Source: Ardenticatenales bacterium
GTDB lineage: Bacteria > Chloroflexota > Anaerolineae > Promineifilales > Promineifilaceae
Assembly: GCA_020634575.1 (NCBI GenBank)
Contig: JACKBM010000042.1
Location: forward strand, 1-58,478
DNA length: 58,478 nt
Direction of reading: 5' to 3'
Part shown: one piece after another, positions 36,130 through 44,063 of the stretch
How positions within the stretch are numbered: the stretch's first letter is position 1
How the letters are laid out: each line of letters begins with the position of its first letter
Notes under the pieces: generated by a model
Seen by the model: only the letters and a program-made list of their open reading frames with translations
The model's database searches: none
Told to the model about the DNA's origin: nothing
Made by a program: the position numbers and the translations under genes

Positions 36130-39100
36130 TTAGTTGGGGGCGCTAGGGATGATGGGGAGGGACCAGAGGTGGGCGGTGCCGTCGCCGCTGCCGGCGAGGA
36201 GGATGGTGCCGTCGGGGGACCAGCTGACGGCCCAGACGGCGTAATGGCCGCCGGGCAGGGCGTGGAGTAGTTCCCCGGTGGACGCCGACCAGATATTGAC
36301 GGTGCCGTCGAAGCCGCCGGAGGCCAGGAGCTGGCCGTTGGGGGACCAGCTAACGGAGTTTACCCAGCCATCGTGCTCACGCAGCACCAGCTCACTTGCC
36401 TCAGCATCCAAATCCCAGATGCGGACCGTGCCATCGTTGCTGCTGGTGGCCAGACGCGTGCCGTCAGGCAACCAGCTGATGGCGCGGATGGCCTCGCGAT
36501 GCTCATCCAGCCGGGACAAAATGAGGCGTTCCTGCCAATCCCAGATGAGCAAAGTGCCATCTGCAGCGCCCGTAGCCAGTAAGGCGCCGTCCGGCGAGAA
36601 GGCCAGCGCTTCGACGGAGGCAGTGTGGGTGAGCGTGATGAACTGGGGCTGGCTCAGATCGGCCGTATCCCAGATGCGTACCAGTTGATCTTTGCCGCCG
36701 GAGGCCGCATATTGGCCGTCCACAGACCAGCCGACGCTATTGACGATCGCCCGGTGCGTTCCCAGTCGAGTTATCATATCGCCTGACTCTGTGTCCCAGA
36801 GACGAATCTGGCCATTGAAGTCTGCCGTCAGGAGCCGGCTGCTGTCCGGCGCAAAGCTGAGGCTGCTTACCCAGCTGCTGTGACCGGCCAGATTGAGCAG
36901 TTCTGCCTGCCCGTCGGCGCTCCAGATGCGGGCCGAATCATCGCTGAGCCCGAGGGCCAGTATGGCGCCATTGGGCGCCCAGGCGGCGCTGTTGATGGAG
37001 GTCATGTGGCCCTCTATCTGACGTTGGGCTGACCCATTGTTGCTTGCCCATGTGCGCAGGACGCCATCGATCCCGCCTGTGATTACTGAGTTTTCATCCA
37101 GCCAGGCGCCGCCCGTCACCGGTGCTGTATGTCCATTCAGCTCAGTCGCCGTCATGGTCGCCACGTTCCAAATGCGGGCCATATTGTCGTTGCCGGTGGT
37201 CAGCAGGCGGGCGCCGTCGGCCGACCAGCTCAGGCTGAAGATGGCGCCGAGATGGGCGTTGACTTCAACTATCGGGGTGCTGCCGGCAGCTTCCCAAAGG
37301 CTGAGTTGGCCGTCGATGCTGCCGGCGGCCAACCGGTTGCTGTCGTCGGCCCAGGCCAGGGTAATGATGGGGCTGTCGTCGGCCTGCACTCTGGTTTGTT
37401 CAGCACCGGCCGGTCCATAAAACACCAGCTCACCCGTCTGCAAACCTGCCGCCCAGCCCTGCCCGGCCGGCGCCCAGGCCACGCTGCGCACGCTGACGGT
37501 AAAAGCCGCCATCGTCACACCAGGGCCGCCGGCGCCCACATCCCAGAGGCGGACAGTGCCATCGCTGCTGCCGGAGAGCAGGCTGGCGCCATCGGGCGAC
37601 CAGCGCAGAGCGCGCACCCAATCGGTATGGCCACTGAACTGCTGGATGATTTCGCCGGCGGCTACATCCCAGACAAGGATGGCGCCATCGTCGCTGGCCG
37701 AAGCAATAAGCCGGCCGTCCGGTGACCAGGCCGCCGTGCGCACCGTGCGCGCGTGGCCATCCAGGTGCGCAACGGTCTCGAGGGTGATGGCGTCGTAGAG
37801 CCAGAGGCCATCACCGCCGGCGACAGCCAGCAGGTCACCGGCCGGAGCGCGCAAAATCTCCTCGATGGTGCCGCGGCCAATCTGGGCATAGGTGACCAAC
37901 TCGGCGACATTGGCGGCCGTGATCACGGCGTCTTCAGCGCCGGGCCGGGCCGTTACATTGGCGGCGACGGTTGCTGTCGGCTGTGGTGTGGTTTCGCTGG
38001 CATTTGTCGCCGTCACGGCCCTGGTAGGGGTGGCCGTATTGCTGGGCGGTGAGGGGAAACCTGCCGCCGCCTCGCCCGGCTCATCAGGGCCGGCAAAGAG
38101 TGATGGTAGCCAGAACAAGCCAGCCAGCACCAGGAAAACCAGAGCAGCAATGCCGCCATATAAGCGCCAGTTTCGCGGCGTACTGGCGGATTCGGCGGCT
38201 ATTGGGGCCACTGGTAGAGCCTGTGGCGGGACCGGCCGGGCGCGCGGCTGAATCAACGGCGGCGGCATCTCCTTGATGGAATGCCTGGCTTCGCTGGGCA
38301 GCTCGGGCAGGTCACCGGTTGCTTCATCTTCTACGGGCAGCGCAGGCAGAGGACCGGTTTCCTCAGCTGGCGTGACCTTTGGCCGCTGGCTGATAGGCGG
38401 CGGCGTGCGCATGGTGACGGGCGGGGGCGTAGCCTCACTTTGGGGTACCGCGGCCAGGGCAGCCGCCAGGGCGCTGGCGCGGGGGAAGCGCTCGTCGGGC
38501 TCTTTGGCCAGGGCTTGCTCAATGATGTCAGCCAGGGCTGGCGGCAGGTCGGGGCGCCAATGGCGGATGTCCGGTGGCCGCTCCAGGAGATGCTGCATCA
38601 TCAATTTGGCCGGAGTATCAGCGTCAAATGGGGTTTTGCCGCTGAGCATGAGATAGAGGAGCGTACCGAGGGCATAGACATCGCTGCGGCGGTCGACCGG
38701 CCGGTCCCCGTAAATCTGCTCCGGGCTCATAAACGCCGGCGTCCCAATGACGCCGCTGCCTGTCAGGCTTTTGGTCTCCTGATCAACCAGCCGGGCGATG
38801 CCAAAGTCAGAGAGATAGGCGTTTTCGTACTGGTCAAAGAGGACGTTACCGGGCTTAAGATCCCGGTGAATGACCTGGTGTTCATGGGCATGATCGAGCG
38901 CCTGGGCCAGCCGGTTGATGATGGCCGTGGCGCTTGCCAGCGACAGCGGGCCATTGTCTAGTCGCTCTTTTAGCGTGCCGCCCGACAAATAGCGCATCAC
39001 CAGATACGGTTGCTCTTCATCCTGACCAAAATCATAAACGGGGACAATGAAGGGGTGTTCCAGCGCCGCAATGACGCGCGCCTCACGCTCGAACCGTTTG

Positions 39101-39252
39101 CGGGAAACCGGGTCACGAAAATAGGCAAAGAGCAGCGCCTTCAGGGCTACATCGCGGCCAAAAAGCGGGTCGTGGGCGCGATAAACAACGGCCATTCCGC
39201 CGCGGCCAAGCTCTGAAAGTAGCTGATAACGCCCGATCATCTGGGGATGCAT
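36130..39252 (-). CDS. Transmembrane Ser/Thr protein kinase with about 14 WD40 repeats
   Basis: 1040 residues. The N-terminal kinase (about 7-270) has GRGGMAVVYRAHD, VALK, HRDLKPGNVL, DFGIAR and GTPAFMSPEQ, all intact. A Pro-rich linker, one TM (about 363-385, GGIAALVFLVLAGLFWLPS) and a Thr-rich segment lead to a C-terminal outside region of about 14 WD40 blades, each with a phrase such as VRALRWSPDGASLLSGSSDGTVRLWD. That suits two seven-bladed propellers. The outside position of the blades is inferred from the single TM. The family acts in signalling; ligand unknown. Confidence 0.92.
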   Translation of the reverse strand: MHPQMIGRYQLLSELGRGGMAVVYRAHDPLFGRDVALKALLFAYFRDPVSRKRFEREARVIAALEHPFIVPVYDFGQDEEQPYLVMRYLSGGTLKERLDNGPLSLASATAIINRLAQALDHAHEHQVIHRDLKPGNVLFDQYENAYLSDFGIARLVDQETKSLTGSGVIGTPAFMSPEQIYGDRPVDRRSDVYALGTLLYLMLSGKTPFDADTPAKLMMQHLLERPPDIRHWRPDLPPALADIIEQALAKEPDERFPRASALAAALAAVPQSEATPPPVTMRTPPPISQRPKVTPAEETGPLPALPVEDEATGDLPELPSEARHSIKEMPPPLIQPRARPVPPQALPVAPIAAESASTPRNWRLYGGIAALVFLVLAGLFWLPSLFAGPDEPGEAAAGFPSPPSNTATPTRAVTATNASETTPQPTATVAANVTARPGAEDAVITAANVAELVTYAQIGRGTIEEILRAPAGDLLAVAGGDGLWLYDAITLETVAHLDGHARTVRTAAWSPDGRLIASASDDGAILVWDVAAGEIIQQFSGHTDWVRALRWSPDGASLLSGSSDGTVRLWDVGAGGPGVTMAAFTVSVRSVAWAPAGQGWAAGLQTGELVFYGPAGAEQTRVQADDSPIITLAWADDSNRLAAGSIDGQLSLWEAAGSTPIVEVNAHLGAIFSLSWSADGARLLTTGNDNMARIWNVATMTATELNGHTAPVTGGAWLDENSVITGGIDGVLRTWASNNGSAQRQIEGHMTSINSAAWAPNGAILALGLSDDSARIWSADGQAELLNLAGHSSWVSSLSFAPDSSRLLTADFNGQIRLWDTESGDMITRLGTHRAIVNSVGWSVDGQYAASGGKDQLVRIWDTADLSQPQFITLTHTASVEALAFSPDGALLATGAADGTLLIWDWQERLILSRLDEHREAIRAISWLPDGTRLATSSNDGTVRIWDLDAEASELVLREHDGWVNSVSWSPNGQLLASGGFDGTVNIWSASTGELLHALPGGHYAVWAVSWSPDGTILLAGSGDGTAHLWSLPIIPSAPN

Positions 39253-39258
39253 GGGCGT

Positions 39259-39264
39259 ATTATA
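39259..39264 (-). promoter_or_regulatory. Consensus -10 box placing a leaderless start on the WD40 kinase gene
   Basis: TATAAT on the minus strand ends six bases before the ATG at 39252, so transcription should begin at the start codon itself. No Shine-Dalgarno sequence is visible. Confidence 0.55.
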
Positions 39265-39325
39265 ACGGTTGGCTGATGAGGGGGGAAGGTGGGGCCGCTG
39301 TTCGCAGGTACCCGAGGCAGAAAGC

Positions 39326-39386
39326 AGGCCCCCGATGCTTTTGGGCGGTGCTTAAAATATGCATCGCGCGCCAGCATCGGGGGCCT
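39326..39386 (-). terminator. Long inverted repeat downstream of the tandem-repeat protein gene
   Basis: Perfect 14-bp arms AGGCCCCCGATGCT and AGCATCGGGGGCCT are separated by 33 bases. It starts a few bases after the stop of the minus-strand gene. The following bases (GCTTTCTGCC) are a poor T-run, so termination or 3'-end protection are both possible. Confidence 0.5.
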
Positions 39387-39392
39387 AATGAG

Positions 39393-40646
39393 TTATTCTA
39401 TAGTGCTGGGGTCGATGCCCATGGCTTTAAGTTGCTTGTTGTAAGCGGAGCGCAGCTTGGAATTCTCGATGCGGGCGCGCCGTTTGTCGTCTGGGGACAT
39501 GTCGTCGGTGATTTCGGTGTAGTCTGGCGCCGGCGGGACGTTGGCAGCGGCGGGAGCAGGTGCTGCTGCTGGCGCTGCGGCTACCGGTGCTGCGGCGACG
39601 GGGGCGGCAGCGGGTGCACCGCCAATCGGCTGCATAGTAGCCGGGTCAATGCCGGCCGCTTTGAGCTGCTTATTGTAGGCCGAGCGCATCTTGGAGTTTT
39701 CGATGCGGGCCTTACGCACGTCGTCAGCCGCCATATCATCAGTGATTTCCGTATAGTTCGGCTCGGGCGGCACATTGACGGCGACCGGCGCGGCCGCCGC
39801 GACTTCGGCCGGCGGCGCCACAGCGGCAACCTGGGCGGCTCCGCCAATCGGTTGCATGGTCTTCGGGTCAATGCCGGCAGCCTTGAGTTGCTTGTTGTAG
39901 GCCGAGCGCAGCTTGGAATTTTCAATACGCGCTTTGCGAACGTCATCAGCTGACATGCTGTCGGTTACTTCGATATAGGCCGGTTCCGGCGGTACATTGA
40001 TGGCCACGGCAGCCGGAGCAGCAGCTCCAGCCGGAGCACCAGCGGCCGGCGCGGCGGCCACGGCGACCATATCCTGACCGGATGCCTTCAATGCCTTGTA
40101 GGCGGCGTATTTTGCTTTGGAATTGGCAATGCGAGTCTGCCGCTTTTCGGGACCAGACATGCCGGCGGCGACCGGGGTAAAGGCAAAATCCTTGCCCGCT
40201 TCCAGTTTGCGCTTGACCTGTTTGACCGGGCCTGCGGCTACAGCGACCGGGGCTGCCGCAGCAGCAACGGGGCCGGAGGCCGCGCCTTGCCAGGTGTGAT
40301 AGTGGGCAATCTTGACCGCTGATATCGGATCTTTTGCCAGACCTTTACTGTTGGGGCGCAATGTGCTTTCGCCGGCCCGGCCGATCCCCATATTGGCGCC
40401 ACGCGGCAGAGCGGCGGCCCGCTGGGCTGCCAGCAAACGAGCTTCTTTGAGCTGTTCTTCCATGTCTGCATTTTGCTTGATGCGGTGGCCCAGCGTGGCT
40501 CGTTCATTATAGCCCGTCGTCGCGGCTTCGATCTCGGCGTTATTGATCGTCACCAACCGGCTCAGGTAGACAAAGAGCGAGGCGATGCCAATGCCCAGCA
40601 GCAGGGTGAGGAAGATAACAGCGCTAGCGACAGAAAAGAAATTCAT
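39393..40646 (-). CDS. Membrane-anchored tandem-repeat protein with Ala/Pro linkers, family unknown
   Basis: 417 residues from the ATG at 40646 (GAGG six bases upstream). One N-terminal TM (VIFLTLLLGIGIASLFVYL) is followed by a charged helical segment. Then come three near-identical repeats of about 50 residues (YTEITDDM, DD, RKARIENSK, RSAYNKQLKAAGIDP, TMQPIGGA) and one diverged earlier copy (RQTRIANSKAKYAAYKAL). They are joined by long Ala/Pro/Val linkers like those of pyruvate dehydrogenase E2. The repeats are compact, charged and helical; a peripheral-subunit-binding-like role is only a visual analogy. Codon drift between repeats suggests old duplication. Confidence 0.65.
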   Translation of the reverse strand: MNFFSVASAVIFLTLLLGIGIASLFVYLSRLVTINNAEIEAATTGYNERATLGHRIKQNADMEEQLKEARLLAAQRAAALPRGANMGIGRAGESTLRPNSKGLAKDPISAVKIAHYHTWQGAASGPVAAAAAPVAVAAGPVKQVKRKLEAGKDFAFTPVAAGMSGPEKRQTRIANSKAKYAAYKALKASGQDMVAVAAAPAAGAPAGAAAPAAVAINVPPEPAYIEVTDSMSADDVRKARIENSKLRSAYNKQLKAAGIDPKTMQPIGGAAQVAAVAPPAEVAAAAPVAVNVPPEPNYTEITDDMAADDVRKARIENSKMRSAYNKQLKAAGIDPATMQPIGGAPAAAPVAAAPVAAAPAAAPAPAAANVPPAPDYTEITDDMSPDDKRRARIENSKLRSAYNKQLKAMGIDPSTIE

Positions 40647-40775
40647 AGGAAACCTCAAACATAATCTGCCTGATTGTGCGTGGCTAATTATGTTGCCAAT
40701 AATGAATGGCAATTATACCGTTTGTACCGGATTTCTCAAACGAATTTTGCTGGCCAGATCAACCCTTGCTGGCAA

Positions 40776-40808
40776 CAAAAAAGCCCCTCCAATTTTGGAA
40801 GGGGCTTC
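40776..40808 (-). terminator. Intrinsic terminator after tRNA-Leu
   Basis: On the minus strand AGCCCCTTCC / GGAGGGGCT pair (one G-U) around AAAATT, followed by TTTTTTG. Confidence 0.85.
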
Positions 40809-40813
40809 TTGAG

Positions 40814-40898
<85 letters not shown>

Positions 40899-40910
40899 TT
40901 AGCGGATGGG

Positions 40911-40938
40911 ATTTTACCAACGTTGTGGCAAATGTCAA
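40911..40938 (-). promoter_or_regulatory. Promoter of tRNA-Leu
   Basis: Minus strand: TTGACA (40933-40938), a 16-bp spacer, and TAAAAT (40911-40916), with a predicted start about six bases before the mature tRNA. Confidence 0.8.
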
Positions 40939-41095
40939 TATCCAGTTTGCCCTTTTCAGGCCAATTTCTGCCCTGATTTTCTTCCAGGGGACAGGCAAAA
41001 GGTGAAAGGCTTGTCCCTGGGTTGTTTCGCCCCAATTTCCGAGGTCACCCTGGGAGTGGCCACGGGGGGGACCGCGTTCAATAAGGCAAGAATCT

Positions 41096-41253
41096 GTAGG
41101 GGCTAGCCTGCCCTGAGGCCGCCGAAGGGCCTGGGCATGATGCTGGCCAGCCACTCAGGCGTACCAGGCGCCTGGCCTGCAATGTCGGTTAGCGGGCGAG
41201 GCAACCGGTGGCAAGCACAAGTCTCCGTGGCGAGCTGATAGCCCGGTTGCCTG
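41096..41253. repeat. Palindromic, MITE-like intergenic element
   Basis: Terminal inverted repeats GTAGGGGC (41096-41103) and GCCCCTAC enclose nested palindromes: CCAGGCGCCTGG, and AGGCAACCGG with CCGGTTGCCT. No ORF is inside. It makes up most of the gene-free stretch 40940-41326; the remaining part shows nothing I can name. A structured RNA is the alternative. Confidence 0.45.
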
Positions 41254-41326
41254 GCCCCTACGACGGTGCTCATTTCAGTTTTGAAGGCAGCAAAACTACA
41301 CGTTGTGGGTTTGCCTTGCCGGCGGC

Positions 41327-42229
41327 CTAACTCTCCGTGAGGAGTTTGAGTGCTTCCACGGCGACCTGGCTGGCTTCCTGGAGGCCCTGGGGCTGATCGG
41401 ATTTGGCGCCTTTGCCATTAATCCAATGGATGGGCCGGCTGGTTAGCTGTTTATCGAGGGCTTGCCAGAGATCCTGATTGGAGATGGGTTGGCCATCCTT
41501 TTTGAGCCAGTTGCGGCGGCGCCAGCCGTTGATCCAGCCGGTGGCGCCCTGGAAGACGTAGTCGGAGCTGGTGGTGATCTGGACCGGCCGGTCTGCCGGT
41601 AAAATCGCCAGCGCCTCCAGCACGCCAACTAACTCCATCCGGTTGTTGGTCGTTTGGGCCTCGGTGCCGCTATGCTGCTCGGTTTCGCTATCGTCCTCGA
41701 TGACGACGCCCCAGGCGCCCGGTCCCGGATTGCCCTTGCAGGAGGCCCGCACGTAAACCTGAATGGCGTCTTCGAACAGGGTATCAGCCGGGGTGATGGC
41801 CAGGCGGGCTTTGCGGGCGAGCTGGTCGACCCGCTCATTGTCCCGGTTGCCGGCGTGGCCCTTGACCCAGTGCCAGTTGATCTCATGTTTCTTGACCTGG
41901 GTCCAGAGCGTCTGCCACAGCTCCTGGTTGGGGATCGGCTTGCCGCCCTTACGTTTCCAGCCGGCGGCGGCCCAACCATCGATCCATTCGGTGATGCCGC
42001 GGCGGACATACTCGGAATCGGTATAGAACTCAATGTCGCAGGCGCGATTCAGGGCGCTCAGGGCGGCGATGGCCGCCTGCAGCTCCATCCGGTTGTTGGT
42101 GGTGTGAGGATCATTGCCGGTCAGGACCTTCTCATGCTCCCCATAACGCAGCAGAGCGGCCCAGCCCCCGATTCCCGGGTTCGGGTCCGCTCCGCCATCG
42201 CTGTAGATCGTTACTTTTTGCTTGGTCAC
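41327..42229 (-). CDS. Tandem ribonuclease H protein: active first domain, decayed second domain
   Basis: 300 residues, about twice the size of RNase HI. Domain 1 (about 1-147) keeps the catalytic set: Asp11 (YSDGG), Glu49 (NNRMEL), Asp71 (YTDSEYV) and Asp135 (NERVDQLA), plus His125 (WVKGHAG). It should cut RNA in RNA/DNA hybrids. Domain 2 (about 155-300) is clearly a copy ([29 protein letters not shown]) but has Arg161 and Ser221 where Asp11 and Asp71 would be. It also lacks the DQLA motif and its His, so it is probably catalytically dead and may bind hybrid. Confidence 0.9.
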   Translation of the reverse strand: MTKQKVTIYSDGGADPNPGIGGWAALLRYGEHEKVLTGNDPHTTNNRMELQAAIAALSALNRACDIEFYTDSEYVRRGITEWIDGWAAAGWKRKGGKPIPNQELWQTLWTQVKKHEINWHWVKGHAGNRDNERVDQLARKARLAITPADTLFEDAIQVYVRASCKGNPGPGAWGVVIEDDSETEQHSGTEAQTTNNRMELVGVLEALAILPADRPVQITTSSDYVFQGATGWINGWRRRNWLKKDGQPISNQDLWQALDKQLTSRPIHWINGKGAKSDQPQGLQEASQVAVEALKLLTES

Positions 42230-42275
42230 GGGGGGGATTATAGAGGGTTTTGGTCTTTACAGCACGGCAAGGCGA

Positions 42276-42364
42276 TCGGTACGCTGCGCTTTCAGCCGTC
42301 GGTACGGACCTGCGGTCCTTTCAGTGATTTTGAATTCATAACCACTGAAAGCGCAGCGTACCGA
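42276..42364. repeat. Large perfect inverted repeat between the LysM glycosidase and RNase H genes
   Basis: 20-bp perfect arms (TCGGTACGCTGCGCTTTCAG and its complement) are separated by 49 bases, which contain a further GGACC-TGC-GGTCC hairpin and partial copies of the arm (CGGTACG, TTTCAG). It looks like a nested palindromic or REP-type element, and it may also serve as terminator for the glycosidase gene. Confidence 0.6.
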
Positions 42365-42398
42365 CAGCCGAAAGTGAGCTTAGCGAACGTACTGACCA

Positions 42399-43835
42399 CT
42401 ATCGCCCCCCCGTCACCGCCCTTATCGTCTCACACGCCGGGCAGCTGCCATCCGGCCGGATCATGGCGAAGCCGGCCTGGGGGTCGTGGCCCGCGTCGTA
42501 GAAGGTGAAGTTGAAGTTGAAGACGATGAGCAGGCGGACGCGGCCGCTGGCGTTGGCCAGGGTGGCCGCTTCGCCGAGCCATTGGGCGTGTTCAGCCACT
42601 GAGGTGCCGGCGGCCCAGCCGAAGTTGGCCGGCAGGCCAGGATAGCCGTCGCCGGAAAGATAACCCAACTCGGTGATGCACAGTTTGCGAGCGCCGCCGA
42701 AGCTGTTGTAGTAGAGATCGACAGTCGGTTGATAGTACCAGCTGTAATGGCTGCCGCCCGGGTGGCCGGTCGCCTGATACGGCGAAGTCGCGCCGGCGTT
42801 GTGATGGACGCCAATGCAATCCGCATAGTTGGCCGCACCAGCTGCCGCCATGCCGGCGAGGTAGCGGTTGTCCGCCCAGGCGTTGTGATCGTTGTCGAAG
42901 CCGGTCGGGGCCGGGGCGCCGCTGACGACGAGGATGTTGGTGTTGACACTCTTGATGGCATTGTAGGCCGGCGCCAGCATGTTATTGACGTAGCTGCTGG
43001 GGCTGATCTGGCCGGCGGGCCATTCAAAGTCGATGTTCATCTCATTCCAGACTTCGATGGCATCCGGCCCGTAGCCGGCGACGCCGCGCAGGAATTCGAC
43101 GTAGGCGCCGAAGTCGATGCTGCTGGGATAAGGATTGCCAGGAATGCTGATCAGGACTTTGAACCCTTTGTTGTGGGCTTCCTGAATGGCGCCGGCGACG
43201 ACATCGGCTGATTGGCCGGCGGTCCATTTATGCTGGACCTTGACCCAGGTGAAGCCGGCGTAATTCATCTGGTCTTCGTGACCGTAGCCGGCGATCTGGC
43301 CGCCGATTTCAAAGCCGCCGCCCAGGCCGCCAGGGGGCGGAACGGTGCCGCCGCCACCCCCGCTGGTGCCGCCGGAAGAGCCGCCGGTGGAACCAGACGG
43401 TAACTGCAATACCTGGCCCACATAGATCAGGTTGACATTGGCGATACCATTTAACTGAGCGATAGCTGCCACGGTTGTGCCGTGGCGGGCGGCGATGCTG
43501 CCGAGGGTGTCACCAGGGACCACAGTGTAGGTGCCGCCGCCCCCGCTGGTTGTACCACCGCCACCCCCGCCGCTGGTTGTGCCGCCGCCCCCGCCAGAAG
43601 GCGGGTTGGTAGCGCCGTCAGGAATGGTCAGGACCTGACCGACGACGATGAAGTTTGGGTTGGTGATGTTATTGGCCGCCACGATCTCGTTGACGGTGGT
43701 GCCAAATTGCCGGGCCAGGCCGGAGAGGGTGTCCCCGGGCTGGACGGTGTAGCTGGTGGCAGCATACGCCGGGGCAACAACAAAGAGAGCTACCGTGACT
43801 ACGGCAGCCATCAGGATCGAAAACCATCGTTTCAT
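42399..43835 (-). CDS. Secreted glycoside-hydrolase-like protein with two LysM domains
   Basis: 478 residues. Signal peptide with an AYA-A-type cleavage site. Two LysM domains follow (YTVQPGDTLSGLARQFG and YTVVPGDTLGSIAARHG), separated by Gly/Ser-rich linkers, which should bind peptidoglycan or chitin-like glycans. The C-terminal TIM-barrel (about 175-478) has IEVWNEMN (probable acid/base Glu) and LCITELGYLS (probable nucleophile Glu), as in clan A glycosidases. Substrate unknown; a cell-wall or matrix role is inferred from LysM. Divergent from the CBS gene. Confidence 0.85.
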   Translation of the reverse strand: MKRWFSILMAAVVTVALFVVAPAYAATSYTVQPGDTLSGLARQFGTTVNEIVAANNITNPNFIVVGQVLTIPDGATNPPSGGGGGTTSGGGGGGTTSGGGGTYTVVPGDTLGSIAARHGTTVAAIAQLNGIANVNLIYVGQVLQLPSGSTGGSSGGTSGGGGGTVPPPGGLGGGFEIGGQIAGYGHEDQMNYAGFTWVKVQHKWTAGQSADVVAGAIQEAHNKGFKVLISIPGNPYPSSIDFGAYVEFLRGVAGYGPDAIEVWNEMNIDFEWPAGQISPSSYVNNMLAPAYNAIKSVNTNILVVSGAPAPTGFDNDHNAWADNRYLAGMAAAGAANYADCIGVHHNAGATSPYQATGHPGGSHYSWYYQPTVDLYYNSFGGARKLCITELGYLSGDGYPGLPANFGWAAGTSVAEHAQWLGEAATLANASGRVRLLIVFNFNFTFYDAGHDPQAGFAMIRPDGSCPACETIRAVTGGR

Positions 43836-43944
43836 ATTCCGTCTCCAGGGAGTGAAGCGGGGGAGAATCCGGGATCTAGTGGGCTCCGTACCGGTTCACC
43901 GGGCACATTTCCCCATTGGAAGTGCCAATTGCCTATAGGATTTG

Positions 43945-43966
43945 TATTGTAAAGAGCTTTACAATA
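43945..43966. promoter_or_regulatory. Operator-like dyad in the LysM-glycosidase/CBS divergent region
   Basis: TATTGTAAAG and CTTTACAATA arms flank AG, giving 10-bp arms. The site lies about midway (roughly 100 bp) between the two divergent starts and overlaps a TACAAT-type -10 on either strand, so a repressor could control one or both genes. Confidence 0.45.
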
Positions 43967-44063
43967 ACCGCCAGTGAAATATGCGTGGAAAACCCATTTG
44001 ATGTATCCTTTTTCTGAGCTATTTCCCAACCTATTTCTCTGACATTGAGCTGAAGGTATACCC

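Noticed and set aside
37129..37725. Long plus-strand ORFs opposite the WD40 kinase (also opposite TolB-like, RNase H and PNPase genes)
   Set aside because: They are shadows of GC-rich genes: no family resemblance, no translation signals, and the opposite strand has clear domains.
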